64,000 nucleotides of DNA from the NCBI GenBank assembly GCA_963766505.1, contig CAVYAL010000005.1, positions 186,001 to 250,000 on the forward strand. The letters run 5' to 3'. The DNA comes from DATIRA01 sp963766505 (GTDB taxonomy: Bacteria > Pseudomonadota > Gammaproteobacteria > Steroidobacterales > Steroidobacteraceae). This document shows positions 35,384 to 43,701 of this stretch, piece after piece. The position numbers were made by a program, and so were the translations under genes. Under the pieces are notes generated by a model that was not told the origin of the DNA, ran no database searches, and saw only the letters and a list, made by a program, of their open reading frames with translations. Position 1 is the stretch's first letter. Every line of letters starts with the position of its first letter.

Positions 35384-36976
35384 TTACAAGGGCTTGATCG
35401 AGCCGGGCTGCACGGTGGCGTTGAAGACATCGCGCATCGCCCGCACGGCCGGGTCCTCGTCTATGGCCCGGGTCGCTTCCTCGAGTCGCTGCTCTGCCGC
35501 CCGGGACTGCCGACGTGCCGGCGTGTCGGCCTGCTCCGGGCCAGCGGTGAGCTCCAGCCGTACCGTCTCGCCGAAATGCGCCGACAGCGCATCGCAGAGC
35601 TTCTGCTCGAGCTGGGGTCGTCGATAGACCTCGCCGGAAGCATCGAGGCCCAGTCGCACGAAGCCGGGTTTGCGCTCGAGCAGCAGGCAATGGGCAGCCA
35701 GCTGGCCTGCCGGCCCCTGCAGGTCCAGTGCCGCGACGATCCCCTCCCAGTCCGAGCCACCGCCGGCGCGAGCCGGCGCTGCGGCCGGCTTGCTGCCGCC
35801 GGAGCGGGCAGCACGCTCCGATTCCGCCCGGCCGCCGCCAGCCGATGAACGATGGCTCGCTGCGGGTGCGTCGCTGCCGGCACCCGGCGCCAACGGCCGA
35901 AACGTCAGCATCCTCAGCAATGCCATCTCGAAGCCGCCCCGGGCGTCCGGGGCGAAGTCCAGGTCGCGCCGGGCCATGATGCCGATCTGGTACAGGAGCT
36001 GCAGCTCCTCGGGCGTGAACCGTCCGGCATGACGGGCAAGCGCCTCGTCCTGGTCCGCGTCCTCGTCAGTCGCCAGTTCAGGGATCGCCTGCAGCAGCGC
36101 CATGCGCTGCAGCGCAGCCGTCAGCTCGCCGAGCGCCTGGTGATAGTCGGGCGCCCGTTCGTCGAGCTCCGCCACGCAACGCATCAGCGCTGCACCGTCA
36201 CCTGACGCCAGTGACTCGATGATGCGCTCGACGTGCCGGCGATCCAGCGTGCCCAGCAGCGACCGGACCTCGCTCTCGATCACACGGCCGCCACCGAAGG
36301 CGAGGACCTGGTCGAGCAGCGACAGCGCATCGCGCATGCTGCCCTCCGCACCCCGGGCCACCGCCCGCAGCGCGGTCGACTCGAACTCCACTCCTTCGGC
36401 CGTGGCAATCTGCTCCAGCCGCTCGCAGATCTGCTGCGGCGGCAGGCGTCGCAGGTGGAACTGCAGGCAGCGCGAGAGCACCGTCACCGGCAACTTCTGG
36501 GGGTCGGTCGTGGCGAGCAGGAACTTCACGTGTGGCGGCGGCTCCTCGAGCGTCTTCAGCAGCGCGTTGAAGGAGTGGGCCGACAGCATGTGCACCTCGT
36601 CGATCAGGTACACCTTGTAGCGGCCGCGCGCCGGCGCGTACTGCACGTTGTCGAGCAGCTCGCGGGTGTCGTCCACCTTGGTACGGGAAGCCGCATCGAC
36701 CTCGAGCAGGTCCACGAAGCGCCCGGAATCGATGTCGACGCAGGCCCCGCACTCGCCGCAGGGCCTGGACGACACGCCTCGCTCGCAGTTGAGCGCCTTC
36801 GCGAAGATCCGGGCGATCGTCGTCTTGCCGACGCCGCGCGTGCCGGTGAACAAGAACGCGTGGTGGATGCGACCGGAGTCGAGCGCATTGGTGAGCGCAC
36901 GGCGCACATGGTCCTGTCCCACCAGCTCTTCGAAGCTGCGGGGACGCCATTTCCGCGCGAGAACGAGATAGCTCAT
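35384..36976 (-). CDS. dnaX: DNA polymerase III subunit tau/gamma
   Basis: A 530-residue clamp-loader subunit. The AAA+ domain carries Walker A FTGTRGVGKTTIARIF, a zinc module CERGVSSRPCGECGAC and Walker B KVYLIDEVHMLS. Domain III and a Pro/Ala/Gly-rich linker (about residues 370-420) are followed by a C-terminal domain for polymerase contact. ATG at 36976 gives the family start SYLVLARKWRP; a TTG eleven codons upstream is less likely. I see no A-rich slippery run of the E. coli type, so a gamma form by frameshifting is not evident. It follows the SRP RNA gene by 38 bases. Confidence 0.96.
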   Translation of the reverse strand: MSYLVLARKWRPRSFEELVGQDHVRRALTNALDSGRIHHAFLFTGTRGVGKTTIARIFAKALNCERGVSSRPCGECGACVDIDSGRFVDLLEVDAASRTKVDDTRELLDNVQYAPARGRYKVYLIDEVHMLSAHSFNALLKTLEEPPPHVKFLLATTDPQKLPVTVLSRCLQFHLRRLPPQQICERLEQIATAEGVEFESTALRAVARGAEGSMRDALSLLDQVLAFGGGRVIESEVRSLLGTLDRRHVERIIESLASGDGAALMRCVAELDERAPDYHQALGELTAALQRMALLQAIPELATDEDADQDEALARHAGRFTPEELQLLYQIGIMARRDLDFAPDARGGFEMALLRMLTFRPLAPGAGSDAPAASHRSSAGGGRAESERAARSGGSKPAAAPARAGGGSDWEGIVAALDLQGPAGQLAAHCLLLERKPGFVRLGLDASGEVYRRPQLEQKLCDALSAHFGETVRLELTAGPEQADTPARRQSRAAEQRLEEATRAIDEDPAVRAMRDVFNATVQPGSIKPL

Positions 36977-37014
36977 CGGCCCTGGCCCGCCGCTGTTCGT
37001 TCCGGACAAAGGGA

Positions 37015-37126
37015 GGCGGCCCGCGCCAGAATACCCCCGGCACCCGGCAATGCCGCTACCGCTGCTCCCTTCCGGGCCTGACGGGGTTTACGGCTGACCG
37101 TCGCGAGGGACCCGACGCGAGCCACC
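37015..37126 (-). ncRNA. ffs: Small bacterial signal recognition particle RNA (4.5S type)
   Basis: A 112-base RNA on the minus strand. The Ffh-binding apical part GTCAGGCCCGGAAGGGAGCA contains the GGAA tetraloop at 37070-37073 (minus-strand reading). The ends pair in an 11-bp closing helix (GGTGGCTCGCG with CGCGGGCCGCC, including G-U pairs), which sets the boundaries. The length is close to the 114 bases of E. coli 4.5S RNA. It lies directly upstream of dnaX, a common position outside the enterobacteria. Confidence 0.94.
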
Positions 37127-37192
37127 ATCGGTCTGAAAACGAGGCCGGCTCGCGGCCCCACATGCCAGGGCCCGTGGGCCCGGCGGGTCGCG

Positions 37193-37220
37193 ACTATAGC
37201 AGCCGCAGCGTCGCGCTCAA
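37193..37220 (-). promoter_or_regulatory. Likely sigma-70 promoter of the SRP RNA
   Basis: Reading the minus strand, TTGAGC (37220-37215) and TATAGT (37198-37193) are separated by 16 bases. Initiation near 37186 would leave a 5' leader of about 60 bases to be removed. The leader contains a GC-rich self-complementary element (GGGCCCACGGGCCC). An AT-rich stretch (37220-37270) lies just upstream and may serve as an UP-like element. Confidence 0.55.
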
Positions 37221-37288
37221 AGCTTGAATATCCTGTCAACAAAACTCTGCAAGCTATTGTATTCAAAACTAATCGACTTGGTCCGCGG

Positions 37289-37771
37289 CTACCCGCGACC
37301 ACGGTAGGGCGCCACGCCCTGCTCCGGTATCCACAGCCCCGCCGGGGGCTTGCCGCTCTGCCAGAACACGTCGATCGGCATGCCGCCCCGCGGGTACCAG
37401 TAGCCGCCGATGCGCAGCCAGCGGGGTGCGACGAAGTCCGCGAGCCGCGCCGCGATCGCCAGCGTGCAGTCCTCGTGGAATGCACCATGGTTGCGGAAGC
37501 TCGCCAGGTAGAGTTTCAGCGACTTGCTCTCGACCAGCCAGCGCGCGGGCACGTAGTCGATGACGATGTGCGCGAAGTCGGGCTGGCCGGTGATCGGGCA
37601 CAGCGAGGTGAACTCCGGCGCGGTGAAGCGCACCAGGTAACTGCGGCGCGGGTGCGGATTCGGGACGCGCTCGAGCGTCGCGGCCTCGGGGGACTGCGGA
37701 ACGCCGACCACGGCGCCGAGCTGACCGAGGCCCTCGTACCTCGTCGCGGCTGTCTTCGCCCGCCTCGCCAT
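37289..37771 (-). CDS. queF: NADPH-dependent 7-cyano-7-deazaguanine reductase
   Basis: A 160-residue enzyme that reduces preQ0 to preQ1 in queuosine synthesis. It is the short single-domain (YkvM-like) form. The active-site cysteine is in FTSLCPITGQPDFAH. The family motif ESKSLKLYLASFRNHGAFHE, including the glutamates that bind the substrate, is intact. The start lies two bases after the stop of the upstream peptidase gene, so the two share a transcript. No preQ1 riboswitch is seen, which fits the lack of a separate leader. Confidence 0.95.
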   Translation of the reverse strand: MARRAKTAATRYEGLGQLGAVVGVPQSPEAATLERVPNPHPRRSYLVRFTAPEFTSLCPITGQPDFAHIVIDYVPARWLVESKSLKLYLASFRNHGAFHEDCTLAIAARLADFVAPRWLRIGGYWYPRGGMPIDVFWQSGKPPAGLWIPEQGVAPYRGRG

Positions 37772-37773
37772 GC

Positions 37774-39693
37774 TCAGCGCGACCTCGCGTAGATCTGCTC
37801 GATCTCGTCCATGATGCGGTTCATCTCGCGCATCGCGGCTTCGAAGGGCTGTGACGTGGTCATGTCGACGCCCGCGTCCTGCAGCAGCTCGACCGGGTAC
37901 TTCGACGAACCGGCCGCAAGCATGCCGAGATACGCATCACGATGGGCAGCGGCCTTGCCGGAGGACACGGCTTCGGGGCCGACGATTCCGTCCACCAGCG
38001 ACATCCCGCCGATCATGCTGGTCGCGTACTGGTAGACGTAGAAGTTGCTGTAGAAGTGCGGGATGTAGGCCCACTCCGCGCCGTACGCGTCGTCGATCCG
38101 CACCACGCCCTGGTCGGCGCCGTAGTACGTCCGCAGCAGCTCGAGATACAGCTTCGAGAGCGACTCGCCCGTGAGCGGTTCTCCCCGCTCGACCGCCTCG
38201 TGGATGCGCAGCTCGAACTCCGCGAACAGCGTCTGCCGGAACAGCGTCGTGCGCATCCGGTCCAGGTAGCTCGAGAGCAGGAACAGCCGCGTCTGGTCGT
38301 CGCCGGCTTTCGCGTAGGCATGACGGAACAACAGGTTCTCGTTCAGCGTCGAGGCCACCTCGGCGACGAAGATGGAGTAGTTCGACGTCGCATACGGCTG
38401 GGCGGCGCTCGCGAGGTAAGAGTGCATCGAGTGGCCGGACTCGTGCGCGAGCGTCGAGACTTCCTCCCAGGTGCCGTTGAAGTTCATCAGCTGGTACGGG
38501 TGCACGCCATAGACCATCGTGCTGTAGGCGCCGGCGCTCTTGCCATCGTTGGGCAGCAAGTCCACCCAGCGGTCCGCGTAGCCCTTGCGCAGCGTCTCGA
38601 CGTAGTCCTTGCCGAGCGGCGCGAAGGCCTCCAGCGTCAGCTGCATCGCCTGCTCGGGCGTGTACTCCAGTTCCACCTCGTCGACGATCGGCGCATAGAG
38701 GTCCTCGTAGCCGAGCTCGTCGAGGCCCATGATCTTCTGGCGCAGCCGCAGGTAGCGGTGCAGCGTCGGCAGGTTCGAATGCACGTCCGCGATCAGCTGC
38801 CTGTACACCGAGGTCGGTATGTTGTAGTCGAACAGCGCCGCCTCCAGCGAGCTGTCGAACTTGCGCGTGTCCTTGTAGAACACGTGCGACTGTACGTGCG
38901 CGTTCAGCGACGTCGCCAGCGTGCGCGTGAACTCACCGTAGCGCCCCCAGAACGCCTTGAACACGAGTTCCCGGTCGGCCTGCACCGGTGAACCGCGATG
39001 CTTGGTGTAGGCCGCCGCATCGAGCCGGACCTTCTCGCCGGTCGAAAGCGTGACCTCCGGGAACGGCAGCTCCGCGTTGGTGAAGATCGAGTGCACGGAA
39101 CCGGGAGCCTGGGCCATGATGCCGGCGCGCGCGACGATCTGCTCTTCGGCCGCGGACAGCGTATGCGGCGCGGCCCGCAGGATGTCGTCGAAGAACATCC
39201 GATACGGAGCGAGCGCGGGCTCGGACCGCAGCAGGCCCTCCACGGCCGGCCGGCCGAGCGCGAGGATCTCGGGCCGCATGTACGCCGTGGCGGATTGCAG
39301 GTCGGTGAACACCTGCGCTGCCTCCTGCTCCATCTGCTGGTGCCGGCCGATGCGCGTGTCCTGGCTCGACAGCTGCGCCGCGTACGAATAGAGCCGGTCC
39401 ACGGCCAGCGTCGTGCTTTCCCAGTCCTTCATCGCGGCCAGCAGCGTCGCCGGGGACTCGCCGAGCCGGCCCTGCCACCTGGCCAGCTGCGGAATGTCCT
39501 CATTGATCTTCGCCTTTGCCGCTATCCACTGCTGCTCGCTCGGATACAGGGCCGACAGATCCCACTTGTACTGGTCGGGAATATCGGCCCGCTCCGCTGC
39601 CCGGGCGTCCACCGGCGCCAGTGCGAGCACTGCCGCGGCCAGAACACCCGCGATCCTGCCGCAGGCCGAGAGGGACTTGCCGAGAGTTGTCAT
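37774..39693 (-). CDS. pepF: Exported oligoendopeptidase F (family M3B)
   Basis: A 639-residue zinc metallopeptidase. The gluzincin motif is His417-Glu418-Ser-Gly-His421 (TLAHESGHSMHSYLAS), with the third ligand region SNYSIFVAEVASTLNE downstream. The N-terminus has a clear Sec signal (hydrophobic IAGVLAAAVLALAPV, then DARAAE), so this copy should act in the periplasm; well-studied PepF enzymes are cytoplasmic. It would cleave short peptides. The gene is immediately upstream of queF and divergent from an alpha/beta hydrolase gene. Confidence 0.92.
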   Translation of the reverse strand: MTTLGKSLSACGRIAGVLAAAVLALAPVDARAAERADIPDQYKWDLSALYPSEQQWIAAKAKINEDIPQLARWQGRLGESPATLLAAMKDWESTTLAVDRLYSYAAQLSSQDTRIGRHQQMEQEAAQVFTDLQSATAYMRPEILALGRPAVEGLLRSEPALAPYRMFFDDILRAAPHTLSAAEEQIVARAGIMAQAPGSVHSIFTNAELPFPEVTLSTGEKVRLDAAAYTKHRGSPVQADRELVFKAFWGRYGEFTRTLATSLNAHVQSHVFYKDTRKFDSSLEAALFDYNIPTSVYRQLIADVHSNLPTLHRYLRLRQKIMGLDELGYEDLYAPIVDEVELEYTPEQAMQLTLEAFAPLGKDYVETLRKGYADRWVDLLPNDGKSAGAYSTMVYGVHPYQLMNFNGTWEEVSTLAHESGHSMHSYLASAAQPYATSNYSIFVAEVASTLNENLLFRHAYAKAGDDQTRLFLLSSYLDRMRTTLFRQTLFAEFELRIHEAVERGEPLTGESLSKLYLELLRTYYGADQGVVRIDDAYGAEWAYIPHFYSNFYVYQYATSMIGGMSLVDGIVGPEAVSSGKAAAHRDAYLGMLAAGSSKYPVELLQDAGVDMTTSQPFEAAMREMNRIMDEIEQIYARSR

Positions 39694-39725
39694 ATGCTTA
39701 TGTTCCAGAACCGTTTTGTGACCGC

Positions 39726-39782
39726 GGCGCAGTGCGCCGACCTTTCATGTAGCTGCAAGCATCACTGATTGCTAATATTGCT
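39726..39782. repeat. Short palindrome and direct repeat in the divergent pepF/hydrolase region
   Basis: A 13-base perfect palindrome (arms GGCGCA and TGCGCC around one G, 39726-39738) is followed by a direct repeat ATTGCT-AAT-ATTGCT (39768-39782). Both fall in the 129 bases between the divergent starts at 39693 and 39823. TAATAT at 39773-39778 could serve as a weak -10 for the plus-strand gene. They are candidate regulator sites only. Confidence 0.35.
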
Positions 39783-39822
39783 GCAGCGCAACCATCCTCG
39801 ATCGGTCGCGACAAGGCAACAG

Positions 39823-40620
39823 ATGGCGAACACCGCGAAAGCTCCCAGCCTGCTGAACACGCTGCTCGAAGGACGCGCGCTGCTCGAGGCGGCCATCCTG
39901 CCCGCGTTCCTGCCCATACTGCAAGGCACACCTCGCGGCGACGGCCATCCGGTGCTGCTGGTGCCGGGCTTCACGGCCGGGGACGCCACGATGGTGGGAT
40001 TGCGGATGTTCCTCCGCTCCCGGGGCTACCAGGTCGAGACCTGGGGCTTCGGTCGCAACACCGGATTCAAGCTCAAGTTCAGCCAGGCGCTGGAGCAGAA
40101 GCTGCGCTTCATGCATCACCGCCACCGTCGCAAGGTCAGCCTCGTCGGCTGGAGTCTCGGCGGCGTGTATTCGTTCTATGCCGCGCATTCGGCTCCGGAG
40201 TGCGTGCGTTCCGTGATCTCGCTCGGGAGCCCGATGCGGTTCTCGGTCGACGAGATCAAGGTGCCGATGGCGGTGCAGGCGCTCTACCGGTACTTTGCGC
40301 ATCCGATGGGCCCGGTCGCACACCTGTCGAACGTGCGGGCCAAGGTGCTGCGCGAGCCGCCGCCCGTCCCGTCCACCTGCATCTATTCCGAGGGTGACGG
40401 CGTAGTGCCCGCCGAGGCGGCCCGGATGGAGACCAGCGATCCGCAGCACGAGAACATCTGGGTGCCGGGCAGCCATCTGGGTCTCGGCTTCAATGCCGCA
40501 GTGATGTGGATCCTCGCGGACCGGCTCGCCCAGCCCGAAGGCGCCTGGTCCCCGTTCGAGCCCTCGGGCCTGATGGGCTCGCTCTACCAGCGAGCGGCCA
40601 GCGTCGCGCGCACGGCCTGA
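39823..40620 (+). CDS. Alpha/beta hydrolase, lipase-like
   Basis: A 265-residue cytoplasmic hydrolase without a signal peptide. The strand-5 nucleophile elbow is VGWSLGGVYS, the probable catalytic aspartate lies in SEGDGVVP and the histidine in VPGSHLGLGFN. The oxyanion region is LLVPGFTAGDATM. The fold resembles triacylglycerol lipases and PGAP1-like hydrolases. ATG at 39823 is preferred over an upstream in-frame ATG because MANTAKAPSLLN begins the conserved part. It is convergent with a wax ester synthase gene only 13 bases away, so a role in storage-lipid turnover is suggested by context. Confidence 0.85.
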   Translation: MANTAKAPSLLNTLLEGRALLEAAILPAFLPILQGTPRGDGHPVLLVPGFTAGDATMVGLRMFLRSRGYQVETWGFGRNTGFKLKFSQALEQKLRFMHHRHRRKVSLVGWSLGGVYSFYAAHSAPECVRSVISLGSPMRFSVDEIKVPMAVQALYRYFAHPMGPVAHLSNVRAKVLREPPPVPSTCIYSEGDGVVPAEAARMETSDPQHENIWVPGSHLGLGFNAAVMWILADRLAQPEGAWSPFEPSGLMGSLYQRAASVARTA

Positions 40621-40633
40621 ACCGGCCTCGGCC

Positions 40634-42181
40634 TCAGGCGGCGGATCGTCGGCGACGGGCAGCCTGCTTCGCTGACTTGCCTGGGCCCGTTTTCTTGCGG
40701 CGGGTCTTGGCCACAGCCTTCTTGGCCGCAGACTTCTTTGCCGTCTTCGCCTTGACGCGCGGCGCCGTCTTCATCGCAAGCGCGAGGTATTCCTGGAAGC
40801 TCTCGCGTATGCAGAAGGCGAAGAACTCAGGATCCGGAATCTGCTCACGACAGGACGTCGGCGATATGATGATCTGCCCGTCGTAGCTGGTCACGGCGAA
40901 CACCAGTCCCATGCCGTCCGAGATCGGCATGATCGCCGAGAAGTAGCGCATCCGGGAGCTGTTGAGGTAGAGCGGCACCGACGAGCCCGGCACGTTCGTT
41001 ATCGTGCAGCTCGCGATCGGCGCCCGCCGGCCCAGGCCCATCGACGCGGCCGAGAGCAGGCGCGCCGAAAGCGCCAGCGTCGCAGCCGGCGCGTGCTGCG
41101 TCACGTCCGTCAGCTCCTTGGCGCCGACGGCCTCCTCGATGCCCTCGGCATTCGCGGTGGCCTCCATCACCGAACGCAATCGCCGGACCGGGTCCTCGAT
41201 GTGGGTCCCGAGCGGCACGCGCAGCATGTTCAGCTCGGCCGGCCCGTCGCCGCCCACGCCCGCGCTCCTGATCGACACCGGCGCAATTGACACCAGGCTC
41301 GGTCCGGGGAGCTCGTCATGGGCCAGCAGATACCGCCTGAGAGCCCCGCCACAGACCGCCAGCACGGAATCGTTGATCGTCGCGCCCTTCACGAGGCCAC
41401 GGATGCGCTTGAACTCATCGAGCTTGAAGCGGCGTGTCTCGAAGACACGGTGCGGCGATACTTCGGAATTGAAACGCGTGATCGGGAAACGCTCGGGATG
41501 CAGCACCAGGTCGCTGAGCGTGCCGAAGATCGCAGGCCCCAGGTCCTTCAGTGCCCGCGTCAACGGCGCGGCCACCATGAATGGCTGAATCGCATTGTGG
41601 CAGGCCGCGCGGGCCAGCAGCGACAGCGCACCCGGCGGCGACTCGGGGAACCATGGCTCGGGCGGTTCCGGGACCGGGGGAGTCGGCGACGTATCGTGCA
41701 GCAGCGTCGTGATCTCCGAGCCGTGCGCGAGGTCTATTGCCGCGTGGTGGATCTTGGCCAGGATCGCGAAGCTGTCCTTCGGCAGGTCGATGAACGAGTC
41801 CAGCTCCTCGACCAGGTACAGCTCCCAGAGCGGCCGGGTCAGGTCGAGCGGGCGGGCATGGATGCGCGAGGCCTGGATGCAGAACTGCCGCCAGTCACCG
41901 GGCTTCGGCAGCGCGATGTGACGGACGTGATACTCGAGGTCGAAGCGCTCGTCCTCTATCCAGTATGGATAGTCGAGTTCCAGCGGGACCCGCAGCAGCT
42001 TCTGCCGGAAGATGGGCGACAGGTGAAGGCGGCTCTCGACGTGGCTCAGCAGCCCCTTGAAGCGGACCCTGCCCTCCGGAGAGGTCGATGGGTCGTAGAT
42101 GAACACGAGCGTGATGTTGGAATTCGCGTGGCCGGACTCCGTGTACAGGAACCGGGCATCTTCGCCTTGCAGTTGACGCAT
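40634..42181 (-). CDS. Wax ester synthase/diacylglycerol acyltransferase (WS/DGAT) with basic C-terminal tail
   Basis: A 515-residue bifunctional acyltransferase that esterifies acyl-CoA to fatty alcohols or diacylglycerol. The catalytic motif appears as HHAAIDL (His145, His146, Asp150), with Leu in place of the usual last Gly. The N-terminal LQGEDARFLYTES and the C-terminal domain PLYLNSSRMRYFSAIMPISDGMGL-type region (split here) fit the family. The last 45 residues are a Lys/Ala/Arg-rich, histone H1-like tail (KTAKKSAAKKAVAKT and similar) not needed for catalysis in known members. A second WS/DGAT gene is divergent from it. Confidence 0.92.
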   Translation of the reverse strand: MRQLQGEDARFLYTESGHANSNITLVFIYDPSTSPEGRVRFKGLLSHVESRLHLSPIFRQKLLRVPLELDYPYWIEDERFDLEYHVRHIALPKPGDWRQFCIQASRIHARPLDLTRPLWELYLVEELDSFIDLPKDSFAILAKIHHAAIDLAHGSEITTLLHDTSPTPPVPEPPEPWFPESPPGALSLLARAACHNAIQPFMVAAPLTRALKDLGPAIFGTLSDLVLHPERFPITRFNSEVSPHRVFETRRFKLDEFKRIRGLVKGATINDSVLAVCGGALRRYLLAHDELPGPSLVSIAPVSIRSAGVGGDGPAELNMLRVPLGTHIEDPVRRLRSVMEATANAEGIEEAVGAKELTDVTQHAPAATLALSARLLSAASMGLGRRAPIASCTITNVPGSSVPLYLNSSRMRYFSAIMPISDGMGLVFAVTSYDGQIIISPTSCREQIPDPEFFAFCIRESFQEYLALAMKTAPRVKAKTAKKSAAKKAVAKTRRKKTGPGKSAKQAARRRRSAA

Positions 42182-42279
42182 ATCCTCAGCAGTTCCGCTC
42201 GGCGGCGCGCCGCCAATAGTCCGAGTCTAGCACCGCGAGCATGGCGAGGAGCCTACGGCTTGTCGCATACTCGCCCGCG

Positions 42280-43701
42280 ATGGCAAGGGTCATTCCACTC
42301 GTCGATCTGGTCTTCCTGCTGATCGACCGGCCGGAAACGCCGGCCAACGTCGGCGTGCTGATGCAGTTCGATCCGCCGGCAGGACGAAGCGCAAGCTCAG
42401 TGGTCCGGGAGGTCCTCCGCAGCTACAGGAAAGCCGTGCCGTCCGCGCCGTTCGACTGCGTGCCGGACATGCAGGGACTGGGCCTGCCGCAGTGGCAGAC
42501 CGTGCAGAAAATCGACCTGCGGTACCACGTCCGCAGGGAGGTGCTGGCCGACCCCGGCAGCGATGCCGAGCTCAACGAACTCGTTTCCGAACTGCATCGC
42601 GAGCCACTCGATCGTTCGCGGCCGCTGTTCCGGCTCCACCTGATCGAGGGACTGGCCAGCGGGCGCTTCGCGCTCTATCTGAAGTCGCACCATGCCTCCT
42701 GGGATGGCCGCTCTGCACTGCACCGGGTATTCCGCTCGCTGGGCACGGAACCCGGGCCATTGCAGCCGCCCTTCTTCGCCGGCGAAGGCAGCTCGACTGG
42801 CGTCCTGCCCACCGCCGCCGACACGATGCGCTGGGTGATGGCACAGGCGCTGGGCCTGCGCGAACTGCTGCCGGCGCTCGCGAGCAGGACGAGCCGACCG
42901 GCCGAGCTGCTGCCGAAAGTCATGGGCAACCAACCCTTCGCCGGACCGCATACCCGCTTCAACCTGCCGCTCGCGGCCGAGCGGAGCTTTGCAGGTTTCT
43001 CGCTGCCGATCGCCGAAATGCGCGAGGTCGCCGCCGCCTTCGACGCAAAGCTCAATGACGTCGTGCTCGCCGTCGTGGACGCCGGGCTCGAGCGCTACCT
43101 CGCCGCCCTGAAGGAGCGGCCCGGCAAGCCGCTCGTCGCCATGTGCCCGGTGTCCATCCGCGACCCCGGCGATCTCGAGACCACGACCAAGGTCGCGACG
43201 CTGTTCGTCCCGCTGGCGAAACCGCGGGTCGCGATCGCAGAGCGCATGCGGCAGATCGCCGCCAATACCGTCGCGGCGAAGCGGGAGCTCGGCGTGCTGT
43301 CCAACGAAGCGAAGATCGATTTCGCTCTGCTGGCGTTCGGGCTGTGGTGGGGGGCGCATGCGCTGGGGCTCGACGCATTCACCCGACCCGTCATCAACGT
43401 GGTGATCTCGAACGTCGGAGGCCTGCCCGAGCCGCATTATCTCGGACGTTCGCGGCTGGTCGCCGCCTACCCGGTCTCGATGCTCGCCGACCCCGTCGGC
43501 CTGAACGTGACCACGCTGTCGGGCGACGGTCGCATGGACTTCGGCATCGTGGCGAATTACGCGGCGGTACCTGACGCCGGCGAAATCGCTGCGCACTGCG
43601 TCGCCGCGTTCGAGACGCTGAAGCGGCAGCGAGCCAGCGCGCCGAACAGAGCAGCGCAGCGGCGCAAGGCCCGCCGCAGGCGCAGGCCGGTCAGCCCTTG
43701 A
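42280..43701 (+). CDS. Second WS/DGAT-family acyltransferase
   Basis: A 473-residue WS/DGAT-family protein. The active-site motif is complete: HHASWDG with His137, His138 and Asp142. The N-terminus IPLVDLVFLLIDRPETPANVG is typical, so ATG at 42280 is preferred; ATG at 42241 is in frame and neither has a strong ribosome site. C-terminal landmarks include NVVISNVGGLPEPHYLGRS. It too ends in a very basic tail (RRKARRRRRPVSP). The stop overlaps the convergent SDR gene by 11 bases. The two paralogues may differ in acceptor preference. Confidence 0.9.
   Translation: MARVIPLVDLVFLLIDRPETPANVGVLMQFDPPAGRSASSVVREVLRSYRKAVPSAPFDCVPDMQGLGLPQWQTVQKIDLRYHVRREVLADPGSDAELNELVSELHREPLDRSRPLFRLHLIEGLASGRFALYLKSHHASWDGRSALHRVFRSLGTEPGPLQPPFFAGEGSSTGVLPTAADTMRWVMAQALGLRELLPALASRTSRPAELLPKVMGNQPFAGPHTRFNLPLAAERSFAGFSLPIAEMREVAAAFDAKLNDVVLAVVDAGLERYLAALKERPGKPLVAMCPVSIRDPGDLETTTKVATLFVPLAKPRVAIAERMRQIAANTVAAKRELGVLSNEAKIDFALLAFGLWWGAHALGLDAFTRPVINVVISNVGGLPEPHYLGRSRLVAAYPVSMLADPVGLNVTTLSGDGRMDFGIVANYAAVPDAGEIAAHCVAAFETLKRQRASAPNRAAQRRKARRRRRPVSP

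Noticed and set aside
35384..36976. Programmed frameshift producing a gamma form of DnaX
   Set aside because: No A-rich slippery heptamer like that of E. coli is visible in the gene.
37168..37186. GC-rich GGGCCC hairpin as a terminator for queF
   Set aside because: No T-tract follows on the minus strand. It more likely forms part of the SRP RNA precursor leader.
37281..37800. preQ1 riboswitch for queF
   Set aside because: The queF start is two bases after the upstream peptidase stop, leaving no room for a leader, and no preQ1 aptamer pattern is seen.
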